Below, piece after piece: positions 11,340-23,490 of a stretch of 64,000 bases of DNA. The position numbers were made by a program, and so were the translations under genes. The stretch is taken from contig NC_090187.1 of NCBI RefSeq assembly GCF_024679245.1, forward strand, positions 51,001 to 115,000. Reading direction: 5' to 3'. Numbering within the stretch: position 1 is the first letter of the stretch; every line of letters begins with the position of its first letter. The stretch comes from Pseudorasbora parva. Lineage: Eukaryota > Chordata > Actinopteri > Cypriniformes > Gobionidae. Under the pieces are notes generated by a model. The model had not been told where the DNA came from. It worked only from the letters and a program-made list of their open reading frames with translations, and searched no databases.

Positions 11340-14300
11340 CTGAAACAGAGAAGGGCAAACATACATTAATATGTGCTGTGTCCACTCTGCAGTATAGCAA
11401 TATTAGCCCATAAAACCCTTACTGCGAGAGGCAGAGGCTGCTGCGACCGGCCTCGTGGAGGGCTGAGCGACTGGGTTAGCAGTTTGGGTTGGGTTAGCAG
11501 TTTGGGTTGGGTTAGCAGTTGTAGAGCTGGTTTCTGTGGCTTTGGTGAGGCGAACTGGCCCTGATCTCACGGTGTAGTTGTGGGTCAGGATGCTGTTTAC
11601 TAGAGTCTTGTCTGCCGTTCCAGAACAAGGATCAGGACATCTCTGGCTTGGTGTGGTGGTAACACAAAGGTGCACTACACACTCAACATACATCTAGACA
11701 GACAAATGATCAAAGTTTAACAACACATGGAAGAGGTGCTCACCTAACCCATATCAAGCATATTAAGAGCACAGATAAAGAAACATACAGTGTCTCCCAT
11801 TACACCCAGAGAACCCAGAGATAAGCGGTAAATCCGAACAGTCGAAGAGGACGTCAAGACCTCCAAGGTCCCATTTCCAGCGGCACAGCTGAAATACAGA
11901 GAGCTGATTGAGCAGGTTTATGAAGGAATGGGTCGTCCAAACACATGAAGAATATGAAACAAGAGGAGAGGCTATTAAATCTGAATTATCTTCATTTGAC
12001 TTCTTTGGCTTGGCTTGCTCAGGTGGGGACACGAAAATTATCATCTAAGTAATTCAACTAAATATACAAATAATTTAATTTATTAGGTCTTAATTAATTG
12101 TATAAACTATAATACTGATCTGCCAACATTGTCTCTCTATGATAAATTAAAATAAGCTGATAACATCACTGTTTACTCCAGAACGACTGTACAGCCAAAT
12201 CTAATTCTGCTGCAGTATTGTCCTGTTTAACACTGAAGCTGCTCTGAAACAATCGGATTTGGAAAAGCGCGATATAAATAAAGATGATTGACTGATTCTG
12301 GATGGTTGCATACAGGCCTAAGTTAAGTCCATGATATTTTTGGGTCACTCCTGTTAAAATAACTACAAGGAAAATGTCTTAGCAGCAGAAGTGGTTTGAG
12401 TATTTGGGAGGGCTAATGTTGGTACTAACCCCTGGTTCAGCAGAGGCCGTGTGTTTAAGAAGTCTTTGGTCTCGGATTCAACACAACGGCCCACCATAAG
12501 CTCCGCACGGCCCAGCGAGCAGTTGGCAAACACATGCAGGTCCAGCATCTCCATCCGGCCCGTAGCACGAAGCCCTCGAGCTGCTCGCACCGGCTGCAGA
12601 TCTCGAGCCGCTCGCGCCGGCTGCAGACTGCGAAGTTGGGCCTGCCGCGTCTCAGCCGCCATTGGGCCTTCTCCTGGAAGATGGAACTCGATCCAGAAGG
12701 ACACGGCTCCAAAAGTCTTCACTTCATCGGGTATGGAGATCTTAAAAGATGGATCTTTGGCTTGTTGTCTGGGAAACCGGCAGGCGAGCGGGAGGATGAG
12801 AGTGGCAACACGGCTTATTGTGGAGCTGGGATTGATGCTGCGTAAAGTGTTGGTGTACAGCAGTTCTGAACCTAAATGCTGGAAAATATCAAATATGAGA
12901 TAAGGAAATGAAATGAAATTAAAAAGAAACATCTAAAAGAAGAACCACTGACACCTCATGTCGCTCCAATAATTTCTTTAACTCTCATCCACTTTGTAGA
13001 GACATTTGTAGAGATTAATTTCTCTGATGTACTCAAAGAAATATATAAACATATATGTTTATGTTTTTCATTTTGTATAATTTGTATAACTGGAGATATT
13101 TCTCTAGTTGGAGATTAGAGAACTGGAGAATAGAGTTGGTAATGTAATTGTGTTCTTGTGTTCTTCTCCTGGGCGAGTCAGAGTAAACTGTGACGTTAAT
13201 AGTGAACATCCTCCATACTGCCAGGATATTCTTTATACAATATAATGCATTGAATTTCAGTTTGTTTTTCACCAAACCCTATCTCATTTAATTTCTTAAG
13301 CTGGGCATACACAGTGCGATTTCTGAGCCGGATTGTGACTTGTGCGACGTGACTTGTGCCGATTTTCAGCTTGTGGTTTGTCGTGAGGAGTGAACTCTGG
13401 CCATTCAGTAATTCTGGTCGGCCCTCGTGAGGTTATGGCACAGCTGAAGCAGAGCTGAACTGATTGACCTATTTCCCCTCACCGCGCAAGTTGAACAATT
13501 TAATCTTTAATGCAGCAAGAAAGAAAACGAAAAGAGTGAGATCTTAAAGTTCTGTAGGCAGCTAAATATCAAACCGCAGAAATTTAGAAAAATGTTGCGC
13601 CTTCAGTACTGTTGTAAAATTGATCATCTCTTCCAAACCACGTGTAGCCTTTCCAGCTCCTCTTTTAATTTAGATACTTGATCATTAATTTACTTGTTTC
13701 ACTTTCACACTTTATTTTTTTATATTTTTTCTTCTGTTAAATACAAAATTAATATTAGATAAAACACCTGCTATTTTCACCTTACTTTTTTATTTATTCC
13801 TCCTGTAGGAAGGTCTGCAGGTGCTATAAAGGGAAAAGTCTATACTAAGATTTAAATAGCCTTGAATTTAAATTCATCAGGTTTTAACTGGAATGTAAAA
13901 ATGTTAATCAAATGTCAAGTTTCACTTCATTTTGTGGTGTACATTATGTGCAATTATTACATTATAAGTTGCTACAAAAATAGTTTGGAACAACATTAGA
14001 GTGCAAAATGATGTTAAATCACACACACCAAAAAAAACGCTGTGTTATATTAATGTGAGTTAGAACTCTGACGTGTTCGTCTAACAGCTCAGTGTACTTA
14101 CAGAGATAACTATACAGGATAACCTGGGGCCTGTACCATGATGGTAGTTACCGAACTCAGGGTTACAGGATTAGTTTACAGCTGACAAAACCAAACCAAT
14201 ATTTAATATTTAATTTTAATTTTAACAAAGTGCCTATTAATACGTAACTAAAATGATACATGTGTAATTGATTAAGGGTATAATAATTACATAAATGACA

Positions 14301-17300
14301 TCTAAACATTCAAAATAATAATTATTATAAATAAGCATTGTTAAAAGCCAGATGCTTTAGTCTTTAAAAACCATTTGCGCCGTCTTGACCTTTAATGTTG
14401 AGTAGAAACATGGGGCGTGGCTTTATTGCATCAAAGGCGTGTCACTTTACTCACAGCTGATTGGTCCAATTTCAGTTCGATCTCTAACCCAGAACATAGC
14501 ATGCCCTGGAGCAGGTTAGCCATGGAGAGCAAGTTACTGTGGAGATAAACACAGCTAAAGCCAAACCACTTTGCCTAAAACCCAGGATTGGCACAAACTT
14601 AGGCCCCGCCCACACGGAGACGCGTTTAGCTGTATACATTTTGTACCGTATCAGTATTTCATACACACCGATTCGGCGTTTCGGAAGCATGAATCCAATA
14701 TTTTCTGAAACCGGGTCTCAGAGCGGATAAATCTGAAAATGTCAATCTTGCGTTTTCGTGTGTACAGCCAATCCGTATATTTTGCGAAGCCATGATGTCC
14801 TCACACTATGTCCAGCACTGTGAAAGAGTGAAAGGATAAAGCTACAGGCACTGGGCATACACACATCAATATCACGTCATTTAATTACAGTACAACTGCA
14901 TTATTGTAAAGGTTAGGGTAGGTGTAGGCGTTAATAAAACATCTGTTAAGTAGCAAATGTATTTATTGTTATTTTATTGTGAGATTTTGCCTCACCTCTT
15001 ACCACTGCTATACCCTCTTCTATCCACAACTCTTCTTCTCTGTTATTAGTGTATTTCTGTGGCAGAATTACAGCACCACACACCGGGCTGGCATACATAC
15101 TACATCGTTTTGAGTCGTTTTCATTGCTCTTGTGGTGACGCATATATTTCTTAAAACGAGGAGGAAAAAAAGATTGGATTGGGAAAGCTCTGGCTTTGTG
15201 TGGACGGGCCTAAGCTTAAAAAAAAAAAACGGGCCAGCCAGCTAAAACGGCTTCATGGTACAGGCCCCCGATGTTATTGATAGGAATACAAAGACAGTAA
15301 TAAACACATCTATCGGCCAAGTGAGAAGGCTTCATACCATTCTCTTGGTTCCGCAGCCCGTCAGAGAGAAGCTGGTGCTCACATGGGTGGTGTTGTAAAG
15401 CACTGGGCAGGCCGGATCATTGAGCTGAAGGTTGGAGAAATGAAGACTCTCCAGGAAGGAAATGGGCATTACCAGAGACATCTGAAGCTCACGCTCCTTA
15501 CATTTCAACTCTGACAGATAAACAGACATGAGAAATGTTCTTACATTTGGAACAGAATGAGGGAGAGACAGGCTTATGACAAGCGAGTGGACGCTTCTGA
15601 AGACAGGCCTAGAAAACAATACATATGAGATGGCTAGATCTGCTAGTGCGGAGGGAAGTCTTTGGTGGCGCAGATTTATGATACATTCCGGTTCTGTTAA
15701 AATAAAATGCTGCATTTTTATATAAAAAAAAAAACAATGGAAAATGCAAAAAGTAACAAAACAGATGCCAAAATAATTTAGATGATTATAAATCAAAATC
15801 AAGTCACGCTGACTTTATTTATACAGTACTTTTTACAAGTCCAATAGTTTCAAAGCAGATTCACAGTTAACAGGAAGATAATGCCACAGAATCTGCTTCG
15901 GCTGTGCAGTCGCTCTGGAGAAACGGTGATGTTATCAGCTCATTTCAGTTTAGTGTCAATGTGGGCGGATCAGTGATATAGTTGAACATTTAGGTGATCA
16001 ATCAACTAAAGAAACAATGAACATCATTTGCTGAAGGTCACATTTATTTTGATCAAATTTAGAAATAGAGAGCACATCTGTAGTGGTGATTTATACACTG
16101 ATAGCATGAATAAAGCTCTACAGGTTAAGCAGAACAGTACATTAATATCTGTTTTAGTTCCAGTGTTTGTGCTCTTTAATGAAGGTGTGGTTTGTTGCCA
16201 ATTTCATTCTGGATGTCTGTCAGTGTTACGTATTAAGGAATACTACAACACCTAAGGTGTAGAGTGTCTACAAAACACATAGATATGTATTATGTAAAGA
16301 GCCATATAAGCAAATGTGTCTTGACTTGTACATTAATCAGTTCAGGCTGAAAACAATTGTGGAATATAGTAAACAATTTAATTCTTACTGGTTCCTGATG
16401 GCAAAGGGTCTGTTTGTGCTGAAAAGGAGTAGATAAAGATTATAGGCATACGACATCCCAACACTAGTTTACAAAAATACAAACAGGAAAACATGGAAAA
16501 GGCATAAAACAGCCTTACTTTGTTGAAGCCACATACACCTGATGTGAGACTGCCGGCTGAGAAGCAAACATAAGAGAGTTTTAACCGTGAGTTGCCAACC
16601 GTAAATGTGTTTTATGAAGTATTCGGTTTGAGCTCTTTGCTACCTCTGAGTATTTGCAGCAAAACAAACGGACAGCAGATGGGCGAGCTGATTGGGCCCT
16701 CGAACCCAGGACAGAGCGACGGAGCTCTGCGAATTACTGCCGCTTTCCATGGCTGAGATGAAGAGGCCCGGTGGGCCAATCACAGCTATTTCAGACACAC
16801 TGCATTGACCAAAAAAAAAACAGATTTCAACTGATATGAACGACAATTTTCTATTATTATTAATAATTATTATGTCGCTTGAAAATATCTTCATATTTGG
16901 GATTACAATGTGTGAATGATGCAAGAGGTTGGGACGATTCACTTCTCTCCCTTTACTCATAACAGTATTAATGATAAGGGCATATAACCAAACTTAAGCG
17001 TGGCATTTCTGGCTTCACCAAACAGAACTGCAAAAAGGGCTCCAGGACTGAAGCTTTGAGCTGTTGATGGACTCGATCGACTCATCTGTGTTTGATCATC
17101 GCTCTCAATCACATCCGGAAGGAGTTTGACAAACAAAACAAAAAAACCTTTATGAAACTCAATAAGTTGATAAAAAGGAATCCATGAAGCTAGAATAGAG
17201 ACGGAGCGTATTTAGGCCACGCCCACACCGGCGGGGAAAACAATCCAACGCTCTCCATTGATTTTGCATTGTGTGAAGCGGTCGCCTCGTCTTTTCTTAC

Positions 17301-20300
17301 TTATAACAAGAAACAGAACAATATCTAAAAGCTGATATGTGACGAGGTGTGCAGCAAACAAGCTAAAAAACACATAACTAAGTTTTTATAAGCTGTCGAT
17401 TCCAAAAACGAGCGTTTAAGGAGACAAAGGTGCATACAGGCAATGAGCTGTGAAGCTTCAGCAGAAGAATGGGTCAGTTTTAGGATCCTTACCCCCTTAG
17501 TATGTCTCAGTGTGTCTACGTGTTCTGTAAACATGTTTTCAAATATCCAAATGTCAGCGTTATATATTATATTTCCTGTCTCTGATTACTTTCTCCTCCA
17601 GTGTGTGTAGTTCTCAGTGTAATATAACATGTTGAGCTCTGACTCTAGTGCCTGTATCCACTTTTGTGTCCTTAAACGTTCGTTTTTTGGCTCAACAGCT
17701 TATAAAAACTTCTGGGGTTTTGGTTCTGGTTTTTTTGCTTGTTTTCTGCACACCTTGTCGCATATCAGATTTTAGACATTGTTAGTTTTTTTGTAATAAT
17801 TCAGAAATGACAAGGAGGCCGCTTCCTGCAATAAAAAGTCAATGGAGACGGTTGGTTTGTTTCCAAGATTGGGCGGGTTCCAACGGACAAGCATGCACTT
17901 TCAGCCAATCAGCGATCAGCAGGCGGACGTGCCCATTCATGACGGCCAGGTTTTTAGCGTAATAACTTGTCATAGCTGTATATTCAAGCTTGAACTTTGA
18001 GCCCTGCAGCCAACTGGAGCCCGTTTAGTTTCTTTTTTGAATCCTCCTTATGACATACTCCTGCAGTCATTAAAATAGTTCAGCTTTGTTTTTAATGTCC
18101 AAGTAGTTTAGTTTCTTTATTAAGTTAATTAAAAAAAATAGTTTGGATAATTTTTTTGTTTGTTAAATTAAAGTTTTTATTTTTTTAAAGTGACAACCAA
18201 GCAGTCAGCGGCCGACAGTGGGTATGAGGTGAAACTGGGCCCGAAGCCCGGCCCTAGGGGCGTAAAAAAGTCAGGCTCCGTCGGGTTCGGGCAGAAATGT
18301 AGGACTCTAAATCGTCTACCCAATCTGGCAACACTGATCACACATGTAGCCTACATTTACATTCCAATAAAGGTTATTGATAACATGCCTCTGAAGTTTG
18401 ATTTTGTGTACCATTACATTACTTATAGGCTATATGTAATGGTACAAAAATTCAATAGGCAACTAGTCATCATATCTTCCGCTTATATCTTCTTGGGCTA
18501 CAGGGTGATATGGCTGCTGCTTAAAAGAAAGAGTGATGGAGATGAGAGTGCAGGAATTGACAAATAATCGACTGCCCACTGACTTGGTTTTAAAGCTATT
18601 TCTCGTCCATTTTTGGCCTTAAAATCAAGGGAGCATGTCCCCGAATCCCCTGACTAGCCTCAAACATGTTCTGTCACGTAAATTTGTGATTTGAACATTG
18701 TGGACAAGTTTTGTTTATCCCTGCCAAATAATATACACTTATATATACTCTGCACAGTGTGTGTTTGGACAGAAAAAAGGTAGTATATGATCTTGGTTAG
18801 CAATTTGACAATATTGTAATAAATAGGCATGGTTTTCATAACTATCCCATCTGCTTACCTGGAGTCAACAGTAATGTTGAGATGGACTTCTTGAAAGGGC
18901 AGGACGTGGAGGACAGCGCCCCCTGCTGGACTGAGCCCGGTGAACTCAGGCACAGCGGAGCAGTCTGACCCGCTTTCAACTGCAAGAACAAAAACCAAGA
19001 GGTTTATAGCTACAGGAAAAGTGTTTACAAATGCGCATGGTACAGCCCTGTCTTATCTCTCTTCTTACTGTGTTGTAGTGGACAGCACATTCCAGGGCCC
19101 AGTTTATGGCCGGGCCCCTCTTTGCCCATAACAGTGGACAAAGGTTTGCTACATTTGGATTGGATCTTGTTGGACTAGCACAAACAAGATGTCCAACGCT
19201 ATCAGATAAAGATGCTTGGACAACAGCCAGACACGGGTTTGAGGGCAAGAAGAAGACCTCTAGTACCAAGCCCAGGAAGGACAGGACTTCTCATTGGTCC
19301 ACATGCAGTTTCTGCCATTCACCCACCTAGATACTGATCCCTAATGTCCTGGTTTGTGACGGACATAAACATTCCTCAGGACTTAGTGGGTGAAACAAAG
19401 AAAGACCAAAACTGATCCTTCCAAATCCATTCACAACTATGTTTGGAAACCTTAAGACTGATGTAAACTACACATATCCATATCATACTTATTCAGATAA
19501 ATAAGTATTCTCAGTGAGAGCTATTTGTAACGCAACATCTTAGACAAATTCAGCTGTTAATGAACAAATTAATAAACACATGACATTTCAGTCTTTTTCC
19601 ATCATGTTTGGTGTCTATTTGTTTAGTATATTGCCAATTGTATTCTGATGGGGGTTTGGAAAGTGAGAAATGCATTGATGAACTTTAAAGACACTTTAAA
19701 GACTTCTAACTGTGTACAGTATGCAAATGAGTTCCATAGGGGAAAGAAGGGTGGGCCACACTGTGTGCCCCCTCTGATGCCAGCAGCCAATAGCAACACT
19801 GGAATGGAGAAGCACCAAATTGCAATCTCCTCCTATTCGGAAAGGATAAAGGTACCCTTTCAATAGACACTCCTTGTTCTGAGTCTGTCCGCCGAGGATT
19901 AGACTGTGACAAAGCAACTAGGTTCGGAGTCTCCACGCGAGAGACAAACAGTTCACCAAGTTCTGAGTCTGTCTGCCGAGGGTTAGACTGGGACAGAGCA
20001 ACCAGGTTCTGAGTCTCCACGCGAGAGACAAACAGTTCACCAAGTTCTGAGTCTGTCCGCCGAGGGTTAGACTGGGACAGAGCAACCAGGTTCTGAGTCT
20101 CCACGCGAGAGACAAACAGTTCACCAAGTTCTGAGTCTGTCTGCCGAGGATTAGACTGTGACAGAGTAACCAGGTTCTGAGTCTCCACGCGAGAGACAAA
20201 CAGTTCACCAAGTTCTGAGTCTGTCCGCCGAGGATTAGACTGTGACAGAGCAACCAGGTTCTGAGTCTGTCCGCCGAGGATTAGACTGTGACAGAGCAAC

Positions 20301-23300
20301 CAGGTTCTGAGTCTCCACGCGAGAGACAAACAGTTCACCAGGTTCTGAGTCTGTCCGCCAAGGGTTAGACTGTGACAGAGCAACCAAGTTCTGAGTCTCC
20401 ACGTGAGAGACAAACAGTTCACCAAGTTCTGAGTCTGTCCGCCGAGGGTTAGACTGTGACAGAGCAACCAAGTTCTGAGTCTCCACGCAAGAGACAAACA
20501 GCTCACCAGGTTCTGAGTCTGTCCACCGAGGATTAGACTCTGACAGAGCAACCAAGTTCTGAGTCTCCACGTGAGAGACAAACAGTTCACCAGGTTCTGA
20601 GTCTGTCCGCCGAGGGTTAGACTGTGACAGAGCAACCAAGTTCTGAGTCTCCACGTGAGAGACAAACAGTTCACCAGGTTCTGAGTCTGTCCGCCGAGGG
20701 TTAGACTGTGACAGAGTAACCAGGTTCTGAGTCTCCACGCGAGAGACAAACAGTTCACCAAATTCTGAGTCTGTCCGCCGAGGGTTAGACTGTGACAGAG
20801 CAACCAAGTTCTGAGTCTCCACGCGAGAGACAAACAGTTCACCAAGTTCTGAGTCTGTCCGCCGAGGGTTAGACTGGGACAGAGCAAGTTCTGAGCCTCT
20901 GGTTTAATCAGAGACAACAAAAGATCCGAGGACCTGAATCTACAGCTTGTGAGGCAGCAACAGATACGACAATGTTCTGAGCCTCCAGCCTGTGAGAAAA
21001 GAGACATTAGCCAACACTGCTTTCAGAGTTTTAGTCCAGCGAGACGACTACAGCGCGTCCCAAGTCTCCATGCTAAAGAGATCAGAGCAGATTGACCAAC
21101 TTTTGAGTGTCTGGTCCAAAGAGGCAGAAGACACACAGAGACATTTGCAACAAGGTTAAGCTCAGGAGAGCAAACCTTCACTTCAAGGTTCCTTCATCTG
21201 CGTGTTCCAGATTAAGGACCTTCTGCACCTACTTCAGGGCCTCATCTGCATGTTCCAGATTAAGGGCCTTCTGCACCTACTTCAGGGCCTCATCTGCGTG
21301 TTCCAGATTAAGGACCTTCTGCACCTACTTCAGGGCCTCATCTGCGTGTTCCAGATTAAGGACCTTCTGCACCTACTTTAGGGCCTCATCTGCGTGTTCC
21401 AGATTAAGGACCTTCTGCACCTACTTCAGGGCCTCATCTGCGTGTTCCAGATTTTAGGACCCTTTGGTGCACCTACTTTAGGGCCTCATCTGCGTGTTCC
21501 AGATTAAGGACCTTCTGCACCTACTTCAGGGCCTCATCTGCGTGTTCCAGATTTTAGGACCCTTTGGTGCCCCAGGAGATCAGCATCCCACAGATCTTCG
21601 TGTTCAAGGCTGTGAAATCAGTATATGATTTTCTAATTTACATTAGAGGTAATATAACTAATGCTAGTTAATAACAAATAATCTTTCGTTTATTTGTTTA
21701 ATGCATAATAAGGTTCTTCACCTTAATTTCAGAGAGACAACAATTTATCTTTCCATAGAAAAGGCTCTTCAAGTTAGAAATCTCACCAATCTTTCAGATA
21801 AATCAGCTGACCAACGCTCCCCCCTTTACATTCATTATAAATGACTGGGCAGCCTCCTGTGCGAAGTGTTCTCATACAGCCAAGGTAAAAGGCCTTGACT
21901 AGTGTCCCAAACTAAGAGGGGGGAAGTTGGTCATCTGATGTAACCACACTTTAAGTGACGTGTGATCCAAAAATCACAACGTCAGCGGTGACGTGAGTAC
22001 CAATCACTACCTTACTTAGTGTCCTTGGGTGGACAAAAGTAAAAATCACTACAGTGTACATCCTCAAATCTACCTGCATTATCTAATGTTATATCTATAT
22101 GTTTTACATGTAAAATCCTTTTGATCTTTAAGGCTTAAGCTGTAATGCAAGTGTCCGGCATACATAGGACCTGCTTCAATACTGTTTACTGAAGCTGGCT
22201 GAGAGAATGTACAGTGGTCTGAGCAGGAATCTAGGAAAATAATCAAAAACTTTGATTTGATTTAAATTGGAATATATTAAAATTCAATATTCAACATCTA
22301 TACTTCCATTTTTGTTATGAAAACAAATACATTTTTAATACCTTATTTGTATTATAGTTATATGTTAGATGTGTTTATTGAATGCTTCTTACAATTGTAG
22401 TACTGTGATGCATTAGTTGATTGTGAAGATGCTGACCTGTTATTAAGAGATGCACAGATACAGTGGAGAAAGGCTCTGCCTCGATGTGAATCTGGTTCTT
22501 CACCGATGAAGGAAGATCCTCCACCATGATCTGTATTGGATACTGACCAAGATACGCTCCACCTTCATACAACAGTGTACACGTCTCCTGCCAGGGTTAA
22601 ACATGGTTGTTTGGAGGGAACAATGTCATAACTTTCCCATTAAATAGTGACTATAACTGGGGGAAAAAAACAAATGTAACTATTTAATTGAACTGAATAT
22701 TTAAAGGTAAAGAGACTGACTTCATTAAGCCGCATAAATTCACCAAGGCCATTCTTCTTATAATGACAGCGAATCTCATCTCCATCCAAATCCATCACAT
22801 CCACAGGGATTTCCTGAGGACAGCCAGCTCTTATTCTGGAATGAAGAGATACAAGTTTCAGACCCACAGTCTGTTTTCCAGGTGCATTTCTGAAGTGTGT
22901 TTGCAGGGTTTTACCTGACTGGAGGAGGCAGCGACACATATGGAGGCTGGTTAAGGCGGTTAGTGTCCGATCTGACGGACAGATCTGCTCTTGAATATAG
23001 TGACACAGCTCCATCAGATCTAAAGAGTGAACACAATATGAGATTTTAGTCTCTCCCTCCTCAGGTAATGGACTTGGACAGTCTGTAATCACTAACCCGA
23101 ACTGAAGAGTGGAAGTATGGTTTCGAGGAATGGTTTTCTGCCACTGACGGACGCACCAGCCCGGGGAAGGCAAAGCTCCTTTTACAGGAGAAGAGCTGAG
23201 CGGATCAACGCAGTTCACTTCATTACACAGGTCATCCAGGGATGGACAGGGCAGACTGGACACCAGACTGTAATGAGCTCTAACCTGCAGGACGAGACAG

Positions 23301-23445
23301 GAGATCTGAACCCTGAAGCCTAACCCTAACCTAACCTAACCCTAACCCAAACCCAAACCCATTACACAGCTCATCCAGAGATGGACAGGGCAGACTGGGT
23401 TTGGATTGCTTTTTTTGTGAAGTGGATAACACTTGATATTATCCA

Positions 23446-23490
<45 letters not shown>

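Noticed and set aside
12451..12903. Plus-strand 150-codon frame
   Set aside because: Antisense to ZP exon 11, which has clear domain and splice evidence.
18190..18567. Plus-strand 125-codon frame
   Set aside because: Starts in GGGCCCGAAGCCCGGCCC-type transposon-like sequence, no domain, inside a ZP intron on the other strand.
19706..21007. 433-codon minus frame
   Set aside because: Made of the 84-bp minisatellite inside an intron of the ZP gene; parallel frames are also open.
22640..23263. Single 207-codon minus frame read as one exon
   Set aside because: It runs through exons 2-4 and two introns; the true middle exon uses another frame, as shown by splice phase.
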